Notes under the pieces: generated by a model
What the model was told of the DNA's origin: nothing
Seen by the model: only the letters and a program-made list of their open reading frames with translations
Database searches by the model: none
Shown here: in pieces, positions 23,082-35,099 of the stretch
Layout: each line of letters opens with the position of its first letter
How positions within the stretch are numbered: position 1 is the stretch's first letter
Made by a program: the position numbers and the translations under genes
NCBI GenBank assembly: GCA_036426205.1
Contig: CM071568.1
Span: forward strand, 46,578,483-46,642,482
DNA: 64,000 bases
From: Ascaphus truei
Lineage: Eukaryota > Chordata > Amphibia > Anura > Ascaphidae
Direction of reading: 5' to 3'

Positions 23082-23186
23082 TTTTTTTTCCAAACACAAT
23101 GAAATTAGACTTGTTTACATTAGAAAAGAGTTGTCTAAGAGGGTATATGATAACTATATACAAATATATTCAGGTACTGTACAAGG

Positions 23187-23384
23187 AGTCAGAAAAAGGG
23201 AGAAGGGAAACACAAAGTGATTGTGCCCCTAAAAGAATTCACTAAACTGCACACCACTAGGTATAAAAAATAACTTTTAATGAATTTACTTAATAAGTTA
23301 TTTTTTATACCTAGTGGTGTGCAGTTTAGGGAATTCTTTTAGGGGCACAATCACTTTGTGTTTCCCTTCCCCCTTTTTCTGATT
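23187..23384. repeat. Foldback element, arms about 90 bp
   Basis: 23187-23276 pairs with 23295-23384, for example TAAACTGCACACCACTAG (23243) with its complement at 23311. Lies 105 bp after the previous foldback. Confidence 0.9.
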
Positions 23385-23504
23385 CACTTTTCAGTTCACA
23401 GTTTGCACCCACAATTTGATTACCTGATTTATGTATTTATCTATACAATTATTCAATTAGTATGGTTCTGTGATCACTCCCTATTCCTTTCCTGTTGTTT
23501 CTCA

Positions 23505-24005
23505 CTGTACAAGGAGCTTTCAAACGAACTATTAATCCCAAGGACAGTACAAAGGACTTGGGGACATCCCTTTAGGTTGGAGGATAGGAGATTTCACCAG
23601 CAACAAAGGAAAGAGTTCTTTACAGTAAGGGCATTTAAAATGTGGAATTCGTTACCCATAGGGACTGTGATGGCAGATACAATAGATATGTTCAAAAAAA
23701 GGTTCGACATCTTTTTTTGAAAGGAAAGGTGTAGAAGGATATACCAAATAAGTAAACATGGGAAGGATATTGATCCAGTGAGTGATCAATTCTTGGAGTC
23801 AGGAAAGAATATATTTTTCCCCTTATGAGATATAGATATCATTGGATGATATGACACTGGTTTTTTTTATGTTTACCTTCCTCTGCATCAATATACTGTA
23901 AGTACGGATACAGGATAAAGTATCTGTCGTCTAAATTTAGCATAGGTTGAACTTGATGGATTGATGTCTTTATCACCCTCATCTACTATGTAACTGTAAC
24001 TATAA
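23505..24005 (+). mobile_element. Dispersed LINE-like repeat, coding end and 3' UTR
   Basis: An open frame to 23720 ends with HQQQRKEFFTVRAFKMWNSL and DTIDMFKKRFDIFF, the type of C-terminus seen in some non-LTR retroelements. The 3' UTR has GAACTTGATGGA and ACTATGTAACTGTAACTATA. The clade was not resolved. A related scrap lies at 8640-8770. Confidence 0.6.
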
Positions 24006-24176
24006 TTAAATGCCCCTTTGGAGTATGCAGCAAGGAAAAGAATTGGCCTAATATTTGTGGAAGAAGAGGGAGGAGAAAAAAACGGAGCACTAATTCCACT
24101 GCTTGCTTGAAAAAATGCAGAGGTGCGTCCCCATAATGAAAACGTTTATTGGATCAAATACAACAAACAGAGCACC

Positions 24177-24210
24177 TACGCGTTTCAGGCTTGTAGCCCT
24201 TTATCAAGGA
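24177..24210 (-). ncRNA. Hammerhead-like motif
   Basis: Minus strand CTTGATAA, hairpin AGGGCT-ACA-AGCCT, GAAAC, palindrome ACGCGT, A. The core is altered (TTGATAA). It lies within a short AT-rich repeat at about 24050-24240. Confidence 0.45.
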
Positions 24211-25008
24211 ATATTTGTGGAAGACTGCATATTACCGTGCTCCTCTCTTTAGAAGTTTGCTGCTGGTAAAAGGATTGGCCTTACATATACAGTATGTAAA
24301 ACAAAAGAACAAATCCTGCGCTCCTACCTTTTTGGGCTAAAATATACTAGTGACATGTTTACATTTAGAACCCAAGTCTGTGTGACAAATGCGTCATTTG
24401 GTTGCATCTTTTGATCAAAACATGATTAAATCCTGCTAACCTCGTCAAGGTAGACGCCGTTTAGCTCCGAATATGTGTAATTTCTTATTGTTCTATTGAC
24501 TAAACTTTGTGAAATATGTCTAAAGGCCCTGAAGGGGTTAAATAAATGAAGCATATGCTTTTCTGATTTAGTGTAATTAAAAGTTGGCCAAAGCTGGTGC
24601 ACAAATACCTTAGTGTGAAATATGAAACCTTACACACATCCCTTTCTGTCAGCCTTAGACACTCACCTTCAGTGGAGGGTGATGTGTGGACTGACAATGA
24701 CGTGTATTATACCTTTATGCTAATTGGAGACTTGGTAGCGGCTCTATCCTGAAGAGAGGGACCAAACACCTCCAAGGAACTGCTCTGTAAAGCAGAAAGC
24801 AGGTGAGCCAATAGCCTACCCCTATGACGTAATGTATCAATAACACCATAACTAAATGCCCTTATGGAGCATGCAGCAAAGAAAAGAATTGGCCTAATAT
24901 TTGTGGAATACCACGCTCCTCCCTTTATCTAAACACATTCACATGGCTATACTGTAAGATTAAATTTAATTAACCCCTGGGAATTAAGACCTCAATTTTG
25001 CATTAGTG

Positions 25009-27690
25009 GAATAGGTTTAAGATTTGTGGAATGCAAATATTACATTTATTAGTTAGTCTAAATTAGTTGAGACTTAATTTGGAATACGCCTTTTCATCAC
25101 CGAGTCCTTCATCAGCTTCCCTCCAAATAATTTGTCAACGACCCAGCCCAGGGGCCTTTTAGCTGTCCCCTGTTTCTTGTACATTTCATAAATTTGTGAA
25201 TCAATTCTAAACTATTAGGGATGTTTTCATAGTACACCTCCCATCTGAACATAGCTACAGTATTGACTTATTTGTTTGAGTTGTCAGTTGGGTAATGGAA
25301 GGAGAACTAGATCTTATCCAACAATCCATAATACACTTTTTTGCAGATAGCAGGATCAGATCTATAAAAGCTTCATCTGGATTTAGCCGTGTAATCCAGG
25401 GAGTTATGACACCAAACAGAAGAGGTTTATAATCTGTAATTAATTTCCTGTTTAACAGTTTGCCCTAGCTTTGTGTTGTTTTATTCCAGAAAGATCTGAT
25501 TTTACCACATTCCCACATACAAAGTGTGAAGTTAGCAGCAGCACATTAACATTTAGGGCAATTATCTGATATATCTGGTCTTAACATTTTTTTTGTGTAG
25601 GGCTAACATAAGCTCTGTTAAAGATCTTAAATCATGTTACATGCAGATGTACTGCCAGTATTGCATTTTTTTTAGCCTATTATAAGACTGCAAAACCAGC
25701 TTCCAGCCTGGGAGATCTGGGAAATCTCTCTTCCAATTAAGTATCACACCTTCCCAGACTCAAGTCCCCTGTATTTGTCAGAGACTTGTATAAATTATTC
25801 ACTTTACATTTAAATAAGGTGTTGGGTATTAAATATAAATCTATGCATCCATGATTAAAAACATTAGGCTGTTCCTGAATAATAGACAATATGTAATGTT
25901 TAAGTTGCATATATGCAAAAAAGTTTCTAACAGGATAGTGGACTCTCTGCGCCTCCTGAAAATAATGCACTTATCCCCTCTCTATGCTCATTACCCATGC
26001 TCATTAGCCAATGGGTAATTGGTGTAATGTACATATACCCAAAGGACTCCCATTCTCTAAAGATTTTAAATTTGTTGCCCACATAGAATTCTGGAGTACC
26101 TACTATTGGTAAGCATCTTATTAATGCTTTTGGTTATTTTAGAAGACCCAGGCGTTTCTTGCAGGCTCTGCTTTTATCTGCGAACAATATATTGTTTCTC
26201 ACTTCTACTGGTATATTTTTGTTTCCTACTTGGGCAATGACTGGTAAGCCTATCGGAGCAGCAATGTCCCGTTCTATACCGGGGAGCATCAGAATGTGTA
26301 TATTTGTTAGCCACTCTCTTGCTGTCTTAAACAAACAGATATAATTGAATTTGTCAAGATCTAGAAGGGAGCAACCTCCCATATCTTTATACAGTTTAAG
26401 TTTTGCCAGGCTAATTCTATTTTTTTTGGCTTCCCTAAATAAAGTTTGACATGTCTCGATTTAGTCGTTGTAAGTTATTTTTCTTAAGTAATAGGGGTAA
26501 CATCATTAGTAAATAGTATATTTTTGGAATTCCTGGCATTTGAAAAGCCCTGTTTGCCCAACATGCTTAGTGGAAATGCCCTCCAAATATTGACATTTTT
26601 ACATACTGTAGCTTGGTTATAACAGGGCTAAAATGTATTTCAGACAATTTGTTACGGTTTAAGGGGATCAAAACTCCCAGGTATTTTATACAGTTTACTG
26701 CTACTGTAAAAGGAATTTATTTTTGCCTAGCTGGGTGTTTGATTAGTCCTATATTTAAGGCTTCAGATTTTGTCATGTTTACTTTGTATCCTGTGAATGA
26801 TCCCAAAATGTTTAAAGTCTCTAAAATTAACAAATACATAGGCTACCTCTGTTCTGATAATAAAAAATAGTGTAATCTGTGTAGATAGCAATTATTATCT
26901 CTGAGTTCCCAATCCTTTTTCCTCCAAGTTCACGACAGTTCCACAAATAAACGACTAAGGGTACCAGGGCGGTGGCAAACAATAGGGGAGAAAGTGGGCA
27001 ACCCTGTCTTGTCCCTTTTTTTTTTACAATCAAATATTTGTGAGTTTCCAGCAAACACCCTTACTCTTGGGTTTCTATATATTCTTTTGATAGCATTCTC
27101 AAACTCGCCCACAATCCTGAAGCTCTGCAAAGCAGTATATAAATGACCTCACACTACCATGTCAAAAGCCTTCTCAGCATCAAGACTGAGAAGGCATGGG
27201 GACGTTAAGGTCGCTGATTTTCGTTCCTTCTGGATCACAGCTAACAACTGCCTAATATTTGAAGTGGGGTTTCTGCCCCATATGAACCCAGTCTGATCTG
27301 GAGATATTACAGATGCTAGTTGGATCTTTAATTTTTCAGCTAAGACCTTTGCATATAATGTATAGTCTATATTTAGTAAGGGAATTGGCCTATACAAGGA
27401 CACATCATATGGGTTCCTTCCCACCTTGTGGATTACTTTAATATCTGCAAGAGTAAAACTACTGGGACAGTTGTCTGCTCACTAAATGATTAGATAATTT
27501 AGTTAATGGGGTCCACAACACACTCATCCAATGTTTTAGAAAATTCAGCTGAAAAGCCATCTAGTCCTGGGGCTTTTAAACAGTTAATCGTTTTCTGAAC
27601 CTCTGGTTCCTGGATCAGGTTGTTCAAATTTACGAGTGAGTGATCTGAAAGAAGGGAATTTAATGGTAACACTTGCCTGAAAAAGGGACT
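25009..27690 (-). pseudogene. L1/Tx1-type LINE ORF2, 5'-truncated
   Basis: Minus strand from about 27690 down: KAPGLDGFSAEF, then a YRPI-LLNIDYTLYAKVLAEK block, DQTGFIWGRN, LSLDAEKAFD, and GTRQGCPLSPLLFA. The catalytic YADD box reads YTDY, losing one Asp. Further down are GGCSLLDLDKFNYICLF (26380), a C-terminal CPKC...W..C..I..FW pattern near 25560-25480, and LILLSAKKCIMDCW near 25360. Frameshifts separate the blocks. The 3' UTR ends near 25009. The endonuclease is missing. Confidence 0.9.
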
Positions 27691-28095
27691 TCATGACTCG
27701 CTGGTTTACATGGCCAAATCCAGATCAAGCCTTTGTACATCTGATCCTCCTATCAGCAAAAAAGTGTATTATGGATTGTTGGGTTGGACCTAGTTCTCCT
27801 TACATTACCCAACTGATAACACAAACAAGTACGTAAATTGCTATGTTCAGATGGGTGGTGTATTATGAAAACTTCCCTGATCATCTAGATCTGAATCACA
27901 AATTGATTGAATTTACAGGAAACGGGGGACAGCTACATGGCTCCTGGGTTGGGTCATTGATAAACTATTTGGAAGGAAGCTGATGAAGGACTCGGTGATG
28001 AAAAGGCGTAATCCAAATTAAATCTGAACTAATTTAGACTAATAAATAATTGTAATATTTGCATTTGACACAGCTTAAACCTGTTCCACTAATGC
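27686..28095 (+). mobile_element. Inverted L1/Tx1 ORF2 C-terminus and 3' UTR
   Basis: Reads HLILLSAKKCIMDCWVG on the + strand and continues into the same 3' UTR as the L1 copy beside it. It is an inverted repeat of 25009-25411, with about 85-90% identity by eye. It joins the truncated 5' side of that copy, so the two share outward 3' ends. Confidence 0.85.
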
Positions 28096-30328
28096 AGCAT
28101 GTTAACACTCGCCTAAAGAAGGGATTCTAGTTGCCAAGCCTACCTTGGCGGTCCTAAAAACTTGTAACATCAGGTAGCCATTAAATGGTATACATTTTAC
28201 CCTACACTATTTTTTATCTGAAGCTGAACATTCTTGGAAGATTTGACAAGAACGTGTGTGATTAGTGTGGCAAAAGCAAAGTCAATTCCTAAAGTAAAAA
28301 TATATGTTTTGAATTACCGAAGTGGGAGTGAGACTTTAATATACTTTACATCCATCCAAAAGATGGAAATGATAGATTTGAAGCATTTCTGTTTTTAGCA
28401 TAGGATGCTGTTTTCAAATACTTTCCTCTTAAAACGTCTTTATCTAGTTTGATCATGTGCTACCATGTCAGATTTTGACAGAATATCGCTTGCACTTGTT
28501 TTTAGTCTGGGAAACTAACATCACAGGTCCTGGTATTATGGCAGCTCAAGAAGCAGCAGTTCCATTTGACATGTGAAATTCTCTTGGCATAATAGATGTT
28601 AACAACACACCTCCTTCGTCCAATCAGAGAAATTACTGCAATTCAAATTTCCATCATCTAAGTTGTCGTTGTTGAACAGAACCTTCCATGTGCAATTGTT
28701 GTATTATTCTATTCATTTTTGAGAGTGGAAAGTAATATACTGTAGTTTATTTGAAATGGCACAGATGGGACTATTAACACCCGTGTGTAATGTGCTGCTG
28801 CTTATTTGTTTTAGTGCTAGCAAATGTTCCAATCAATATAGTAAGATTACCTAGAAGAACATTTAGCATTAGGTTTACATTTTAAATTTGACTCATGCTT
28901 TTTGTATACATAGCAGTGGTATGTTTATTAGAATAGCCTGCTGAAAGTGATCAAATCATGTAAAACATTCCAGAATACATTATCTTCTCTGTGATGTTAA
29001 GTTTTATGTTCTGTAACCGAGTGGAATCTATAACTTGCACTTTTATAAAAACAAACCGCAGGTGGGCTGCTTTCATTTGTCGTTCGAATTAAACAAGGGG
29101 CTTTAAAAAGATTGTGTATTGAGTTTCTACTTATCTTTCCCGAACCATAAGATACATCGGAGGAGAACATAATACTGCTGCTCGAGCTGCACTTAAAAAC
29201 TGGATCAGTGACAGTTTAAATATACCAAACCAGCTTCTGCTTTTATGTGCTATCTGAAAGGAAGACAACATTCGACTAAGAACAAAGTAAAAAGGGAGTG
29301 TGTTTGGCTGAGCTATTCGATCATGTGTAGATCTGTGTTTATGTAGACATGCTGGATAAAGCAAAACCTCAGACAAATTGTTATTAGTTAGGCCTCCATC
29401 ATCCTCCTCCGTCATAACGTTATCTCTTTGAAACTCACACTGCAATTTGGTTTATACACTTATCTCACCTAGATATGATGATCCAAGCCAGCTGTTGAAA
29501 GCCTCCTGTGCCAGAATATCTACAGTGATGCAGTGTCTCCATCATATAGTGGCTGTGTACACGGCTGGTGCTATTTGAGGATATAGGGATAGGCTACTGG
29601 GATATAGGGATAGGCTACTGTTATCTTTCGTATCCGCTGGTGCTGTATTGCACTTCCTCATTTTACTCTTGGAAGACCTTACTCAATGGCCAAAATGATC
29701 AAGAGTCTTCTCTGTATTTGCCACTTTTAGTATTGCAACCTTCTTTTATTGTAAATCTTCACCTTTTAAATATTTACCTACAGTACACACCTATTCAAAC
29801 TGCTGCAGTAAAAAACATCTCCTTCAGTTTTGTTGTGTCACTTCTCTGCCTCGTTCACCTTAAATCTGATATCATCCTAAAGAGGCATCCCCACTTAGCT
29901 CACAAAACCTTTTTGTAAAGAACTTGAAGCAGCAGGCCACTCTAAAAAAAAAGAAGTAAATATTGCCTTTCTTTTTAACTTTCCTAAGTTCCTTGGTGCT
30001 TTAAAAAAAAAAAAAAACTTATCCCACCATTTTTTTAAACCTGTAGTTAAATTTTGAAGATATCCGTTGCTGAAAAGTTGACTCGCTGGGAGGTTAGAAT
30101 GGCTGCTGTCATCCATACTCATTAAGGCGAACGAGGTAACCTCGGTAACAGCTGTCATAATAAATACTATAGGTGAAAACTGAAGATTAGAAATAAAACA
30201 ACATGAAGCACAACATGAACTATCAGAGTATGACCCTTTTTTGTGAGGACTGCTGCTTCAATAATGGGATTTTTAAAAAAAACATATACCATGCTTAAAT
30301 CATTTCCTATTATATATGTGTATATATA

Positions 30329-31532
30329 TGTAGCCCTTGTACCCCTGGGGTACTGCAACTACGTGTGCTGCGAACAAGAGGCCTGAGCCTCCGCCCTGGG
30401 AGCCTGGGGTATACTTATACACGGTGCAGCGCCTCCACTGGCGAGGGATCCCAACGTGGTGGGAGTGTTCCCTCACCAGAACCGACATACACAGTAAATA
30501 CACTCACAGTTGAATAAGAACAGTATTTACTAAGCATAATAATAATAACCTCATTACATAGACATCAGTGCATCATTCCTTATGTTCATCATAGTACCAC
30601 CCCTCAAGTCACTCATTGCATTGCCCTCAGTCCTTTGTGTACCAATGTGCCTGGGCACTTAACCTCTGAGTGTCCACAAGCTAAAATGTACGTGTGAGGG
30701 ATAGCGCTTCCCTGTGTTGGGGCCAGGTGGTGCACTTAATATACCTTCCTGGTCATAGTCCTGACCAGGATAATCCTCAGTAATCAGCAACTCTTCAACG
30801 TGGTCCTGCGGCGCAACTCGCTGCTCCTTGCAGGGATGATTCCACCGCCTGACTCCTCTGGGAATGGATCCCCAGCCGGATGATCCTTTAAGAACTGTCT
30901 CTACTATGGAGTTCAGATCTCCTTTCAGCAATCAAGCTGCACTGACATTCAGTCAGGGTCCTGCAGCATATCTCTCTATGAGTATAGTGAAGCAGTCCCT
31001 AGTTTAAGGCCTTTCCCTATCTCATGCACTTATATTCTCTACAGTGTCTCAGGGGACTAACTGGGCCCTGGGGGTTTACCTCTGGCCTAGTCCCTGGAGC
31101 ACAGCTCCGTGGACACTACCTGCGTCTTCGGGGTCCAGGTCTTGACTGCCCGCTTCCTCTTCCAGCATGCAGTACTCTTTCCTGATCCTACAGAATAAAT
31201 CAGCCATCCCATTGTCTATCGTGTGACATCTGGCAGCTTCTCTCTAAGCATCATGGGAGTTGTAGTCTCTCTGCTGCACACTTAACATTGGGACCACGTG
31301 CACATAGGACACTGCGCATGCGCAACTCTAATGGGCGCCACGAAGTGCCCTTCGCATGCCTTACTCATCAAGGACCCCTAACTTGCATATGCCGCTTCTG
31401 CGCATGCGCACGCACAACATGGCGGTGCACTATGGCGGGAGCCACCGGCAGCTCTGTCGCCCTGCCGCAACGTCCCCACATGTGAGGGTAAAGAGGGGGA
31501 AGAGCGGGAGGACCGGAGGGGACCTGGCTACA
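30329..31532. mobile_element. Probable solo LTR, about 1.2 kb
   Basis: Begins TGTAGCCCTTGTACC and ends ACCTGGCTACA, so TGTAGCC/GGCTACA termini. Flanks TATATA and TCTATA may be a decayed duplication within TA-rich DNA. GC-richer than its surroundings; no pol. The part after 30822 is duplicated at 33305-34033. Confidence 0.6.
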
Positions 31533-32605
31533 TCTATATATTGAGCTGACTGTCCTGTCAGTGATCCCGGAAGAGAGACAGGGGGGCTGCCAAGCTGCGG
31601 ATCCCGGGCTCTGCGGGTGCTTGGGGGAAGTTCAGCACCCAGCTACAGCCGGCAGGCTTCACCTCCTTCCTGTGCTCAGAACAAGGCTGGAGGGAAGATA
31701 GAAAAGAGGCAGCGGGACCTCCCTGTGCCTGACCGAGGAGAAAAGAGGAACAGAGCCAGACCACTGAGACACAGATGTGCTGACCCATATACCAAACCTC
31801 CGGAACGAGCTGCATCACAGAGTACTATTGACTCACATGCTTATATTCCTGCTATTTTTGTGAGTAGGAACTCGTTATTCACTGTCACTTTTTATTATTG
31901 TTTTTACAATATTACACTATCCACTGTTTTTTTCTTTTTATGGGCATACGGCGACGCTCCCCTGGAACTTCTTCTACCCTACATCTATATTACATATTAC
32001 CTGTACATTACATGTACATATTACAATATTATTATTAGAACTGAAATTGATTTTTTTACATATATATATATACAGTTTTCTACAAACCTATAAATTTGCT
32101 CGCCCCGGGCGAGTGGATTTAACCCCCGGGCGAGTAAATATTGGCCCAAGCAGCACACGTTTGGTACTAGGTGGCGAGTAGATTTTTTTGTGTGGCGAGT
32201 AGATTTTTTGGTGATTTGTCAACCACTATATATATATATATAAATAAAAGAAGAACAGAGAGCGCACGTCCCATAGTGTAAAACAGTACATTTAATCAAT
32301 AAAAAGGACAAGGGGATTAAGGACACTCACAAGGGTAAGAGATAAAAAGGCAATTTGTGATATATATAATCACCACCAGCAAGGCCACACCGTCCTGGAA
32401 CACATCAGATGGTATACGGTCCCTCCGGTTCACCTCCAGCAATAGTCGGGTGATTAGGAACAAAGTCTCTCAGCGTCCGTGCAGTAAAGAGATTCTTTCA
32501 GCCTCATTTCAGCTCCATGCGCTCTCCGGCCGTAAAGCGCGCACTGCGTGATGACGTAGTGTCGTGGTAGTGTGCCCTGATGTGTTTCGTCACGACAGTG
32601 ACTTT
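30822..32605 (+). repeat. Duplicated 1.8-kb segment, intact copy
   Basis: Shares its whole length with 33305-35085. It spans the end of the LTR, a GC-rich unit, the CAGTG-type MITE and the left part of the foldback 32246-32827. Confidence 0.85.
32073..32227. mobile_element. Short MITE with CAGT termini, copy 2
   Basis: CAGTTTTCTACAAACC to GATTTGTCAACCACT; body as in 5990-6145, with the GGCGAGTAGATTTTTT repeats. Confidence 0.75.
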
Positions 32606-32827
32606 TTCATGATGACTAATCACCCGACTATTGCTGGAGGAGAACCGGAGGGACCGTATACCATCTGATGTGTTCCAGGATGGTGTGGCCTTGCTGGTGG
32701 TGATTATATATATCACAAATTGCCTTTTTATCTCTTACCCTTGTGAGTGTCCTTAATCCCCTTGTCCTTTTTATTGATTAAATGTACTGTTTTACACTAT
32801 GGGACATGCGCTCTCTGTTCTTCTTTT
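32246..32827. repeat. Large foldback element, arms 212 bp, hammerhead-like motif in loop
   Basis: 32246-32458 is complementary to 32616-32827, differing at a few sites. The 157-nt loop includes a CpG-rich stretch and the motif at 32578-32612. The arms contain the run GTAAAACAGTACATTTAATC. No protein is encoded. The left arm and loop recur at 34735-35085, where the right arm is missing. Confidence 0.9.
32577..32612 (-). ncRNA. Hammerhead-like motif in foldback loop
   Basis: Minus strand: TCATGAAAAA, stem II GTCAC-TGTC-GTGAC, GAAAC, ACATC. The stem III hexamer has decayed to ACACAT. The copy at 35056-35090 keeps ACGCGT, so the change here is post-insertional. Confidence 0.45.
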
Positions 32828-33178
32828 TCTATAGTGTTTCTGTTGGAATTGGTCATTCCTTCTGAGAGCAACCTTGGATCCCTGAACAGCATCTCATATC
32901 ATCATTGATTTTACACTGGACTTGTACCAAGGGTTGGACTTTCCTCCATTTTTTGTTCCCTCTCCATATTTTTTTCTATATTTTTTTCCCTGTTTGATAT
33001 AATATTGACACATTTTTCATATTTTTTCACATATTTCAATTTTTTCAAATTCACTGTTTGTTATCATTTTTTGCTAGATTGATTTATATTGTAATTTGAT
33101 CAATAATGCACTAAACATTTGCACGTTAATATTTATTTATTTTACTTTTACTTGATTTCACGAGTGGCGCTACTGAAA

Positions 33179-33179
<1 letters not shown>

Positions 33180-33237
<58 letters not shown>
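33180..33237. repeat. TC and TA microsatellite
   Basis: (TC)n directly followed by (TA)n. A reduced version occurs at about 36790-36835, with the same left flank (TGGCGCTACTGAA). Confidence 0.9.
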
Positions 33238-33304
33238 GGCAACAGGTATTGCACAAAACATGCCGTTACAGCCTAGGTGCTGGGGAGGGGGGGACTGGCG
33301 TGGC

Positions 33305-35085
33305 AAACTCGCTGCTCCTTGCGGAGGATGACCAAGGCCGCGCATGCTCCTCTGGGAATGGATCCCCAGCCGGATGATCCTTTAAGAACTGTCTCTACTA
33401 TGGAGTTCAGATCTCCTTTCAGCCTCATGCAATCAGCGCGCACTGACATTCAGTCAGGGTCCTGCAGCATATCTCTCTATGAGTATAGTGAAGCAGTCCC
33501 AGTTTAAGGCCTTTCCCTATCTCATCGACTTATATTCTCTACGATGTCTCAGGGACTAACTGGGCCCTGGGTTTACCTCTGGCCTAGTCCCTGAGCACAG
33601 CTCCGGTGGACACTACCAGACGCTCGTTTCGGGGTCCAGGTCTTGACTGCCCGCTTCCTCTTCCAGCATGCATTCTCTTTCCTGATCCTACAGAGAATAA
33701 ATCGCCATCCCATTGTCTATCGTGTGACTCTGGCAGCTTCTCTCTAAGCATCATGGGAGTTTGTTCCTCTCTGCTGCACACTTAACATTGGGACCAACGT
33801 GCACATGGCCACTGCGCATCGCAACTCTAATGGGCCGCCGAAGTCCCCTTCGCATGCCTTACTCATCAAGGACCCCCTAACTTGCATATGCCGCGTTCTG
33901 CGCATGCGCACCACAACATGGCGGTGCACTATGGCGGGAGCCACCGGCACTCTGTCGCCCTGCCGCAACGTCCCCACATGTGAGGGTAAAGAGGGGAAGA
34001 GCGGGAGGACCGGAGGGACCTGCTACATCTATATATTGAGCTGACTGTCCTTCAGTGATCCGGAAGAGAGACAGGGGCTGCCAGACGCGGGATCCCGGGC
34101 TCTGCGGGTGCTTGGGGGGAAGTTCACACCCAGCTACAGCCGGCAGGCTTCACCTCCTTCCTGTGCTCAGAACAAGGCTGGGAGGGAAGATAGAAAAGGG
34201 CACGGACTGTGACTGATCCTTGGACTGAACCGAGAAAAGGAAAGCACAGACCACTGAGACACAGATGTGCTGACCCATATACCAAAACCTCCGGAACGAG
34301 CTGCATCACAAGTACTATTGACTCACATGCTTATATTCCTGCTATTTTTGTGAGTAGAACTCGTTATTCACTGTCACTTTTTTATTGTTTTTACAAATAT
34401 TACATACCTCCACTGTTTTTGTTTTTCTTTTTATGGGCATAGGGCGACGCTCCCCTGGAACTTCTTCTACCCTACATCTATATTACATATTACCTGTACA
34501 TACATGTACATATTACAATATTATTATTGAACTGAAATATTTTTTTTACATTATATATAATACAGTTTTCTACAAACCTATAAATTTGCTCGCCCGGGGC
34601 GAGTGGATTTAACCCCCCGGCCGAGTAATATGGCCCAAGCAGCACAGCTTTGGTACTAGTGTGGCGAGTAAGATTTTTTTGTTTGGCGAGTAATTTTTTG
34701 TGATTTGTCAACCACTATATATATATATAAATAAAGAAGAACAGAACGGGCACGTCCATAGTGTAAAACAGTACATTTAATCAATAAAAGGACAAGGGGA
34801 TTAAGGACACTCACAGGTAAGAGATAAAAGGCAATTTGTGTGATATATAATCACCACCACAGGCCACACCGTCCTGGAACACATCAATGGTATACGGTCC
34901 CTCCGGTTCACCTCCAGCAATAGTCGGGTGATTAGGAACAAAGTCTCTCAGCGTCCGTGCAGTAAAGAGATTCTTTCAGCCTCAGATCAGCTCCATGCGC
35001 TCTCCGGCCGTAAAGCGCGCACTGCGTGATGACGTAGTGTCGTGGTAGCGTGCCCTGACGCGTTTCGTCACGACAGTGACTTTTT
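33305..35085 (+). repeat. Duplicated 1.8-kb segment, indel-rich copy
   Basis: Collinear with 30822-32605 but with dozens of 1-3 base losses, many in homopolymers or dinucleotides, and a few short insertions. Substitutions are comparatively rare. That profile is closer to uncorrected long-read error than to neutral decay. Confidence 0.8.
34563..34716. mobile_element. Short MITE with CAGT termini, copy 3
   Basis: Duplicate of 32073-32227 within the indel-rich copy; several single-base deletions. Confidence 0.75.
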
Positions 35086-35090
35086 ATTGA
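35056..35090 (-). ncRNA. Hammerhead-like motif, second copy
   Basis: Minus strand: hairpin GTCAC-TGTC-GTGAC, GAAAC, palindrome ACGCGT, C. The 5' core is lost at the junction with the minisatellite. Confidence 0.4.
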
Positions 35091-35099
35091 AAAAAAGTC

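Noticed and set aside
25081..28014. CTGATGA...GAAAA in both L1 3' UTR copies as a hammerhead
   Set aside because: Stem II cannot be formed and the sequence after GAAA lacks the stem III and NUH pattern. Both belong to the L1 UTR.
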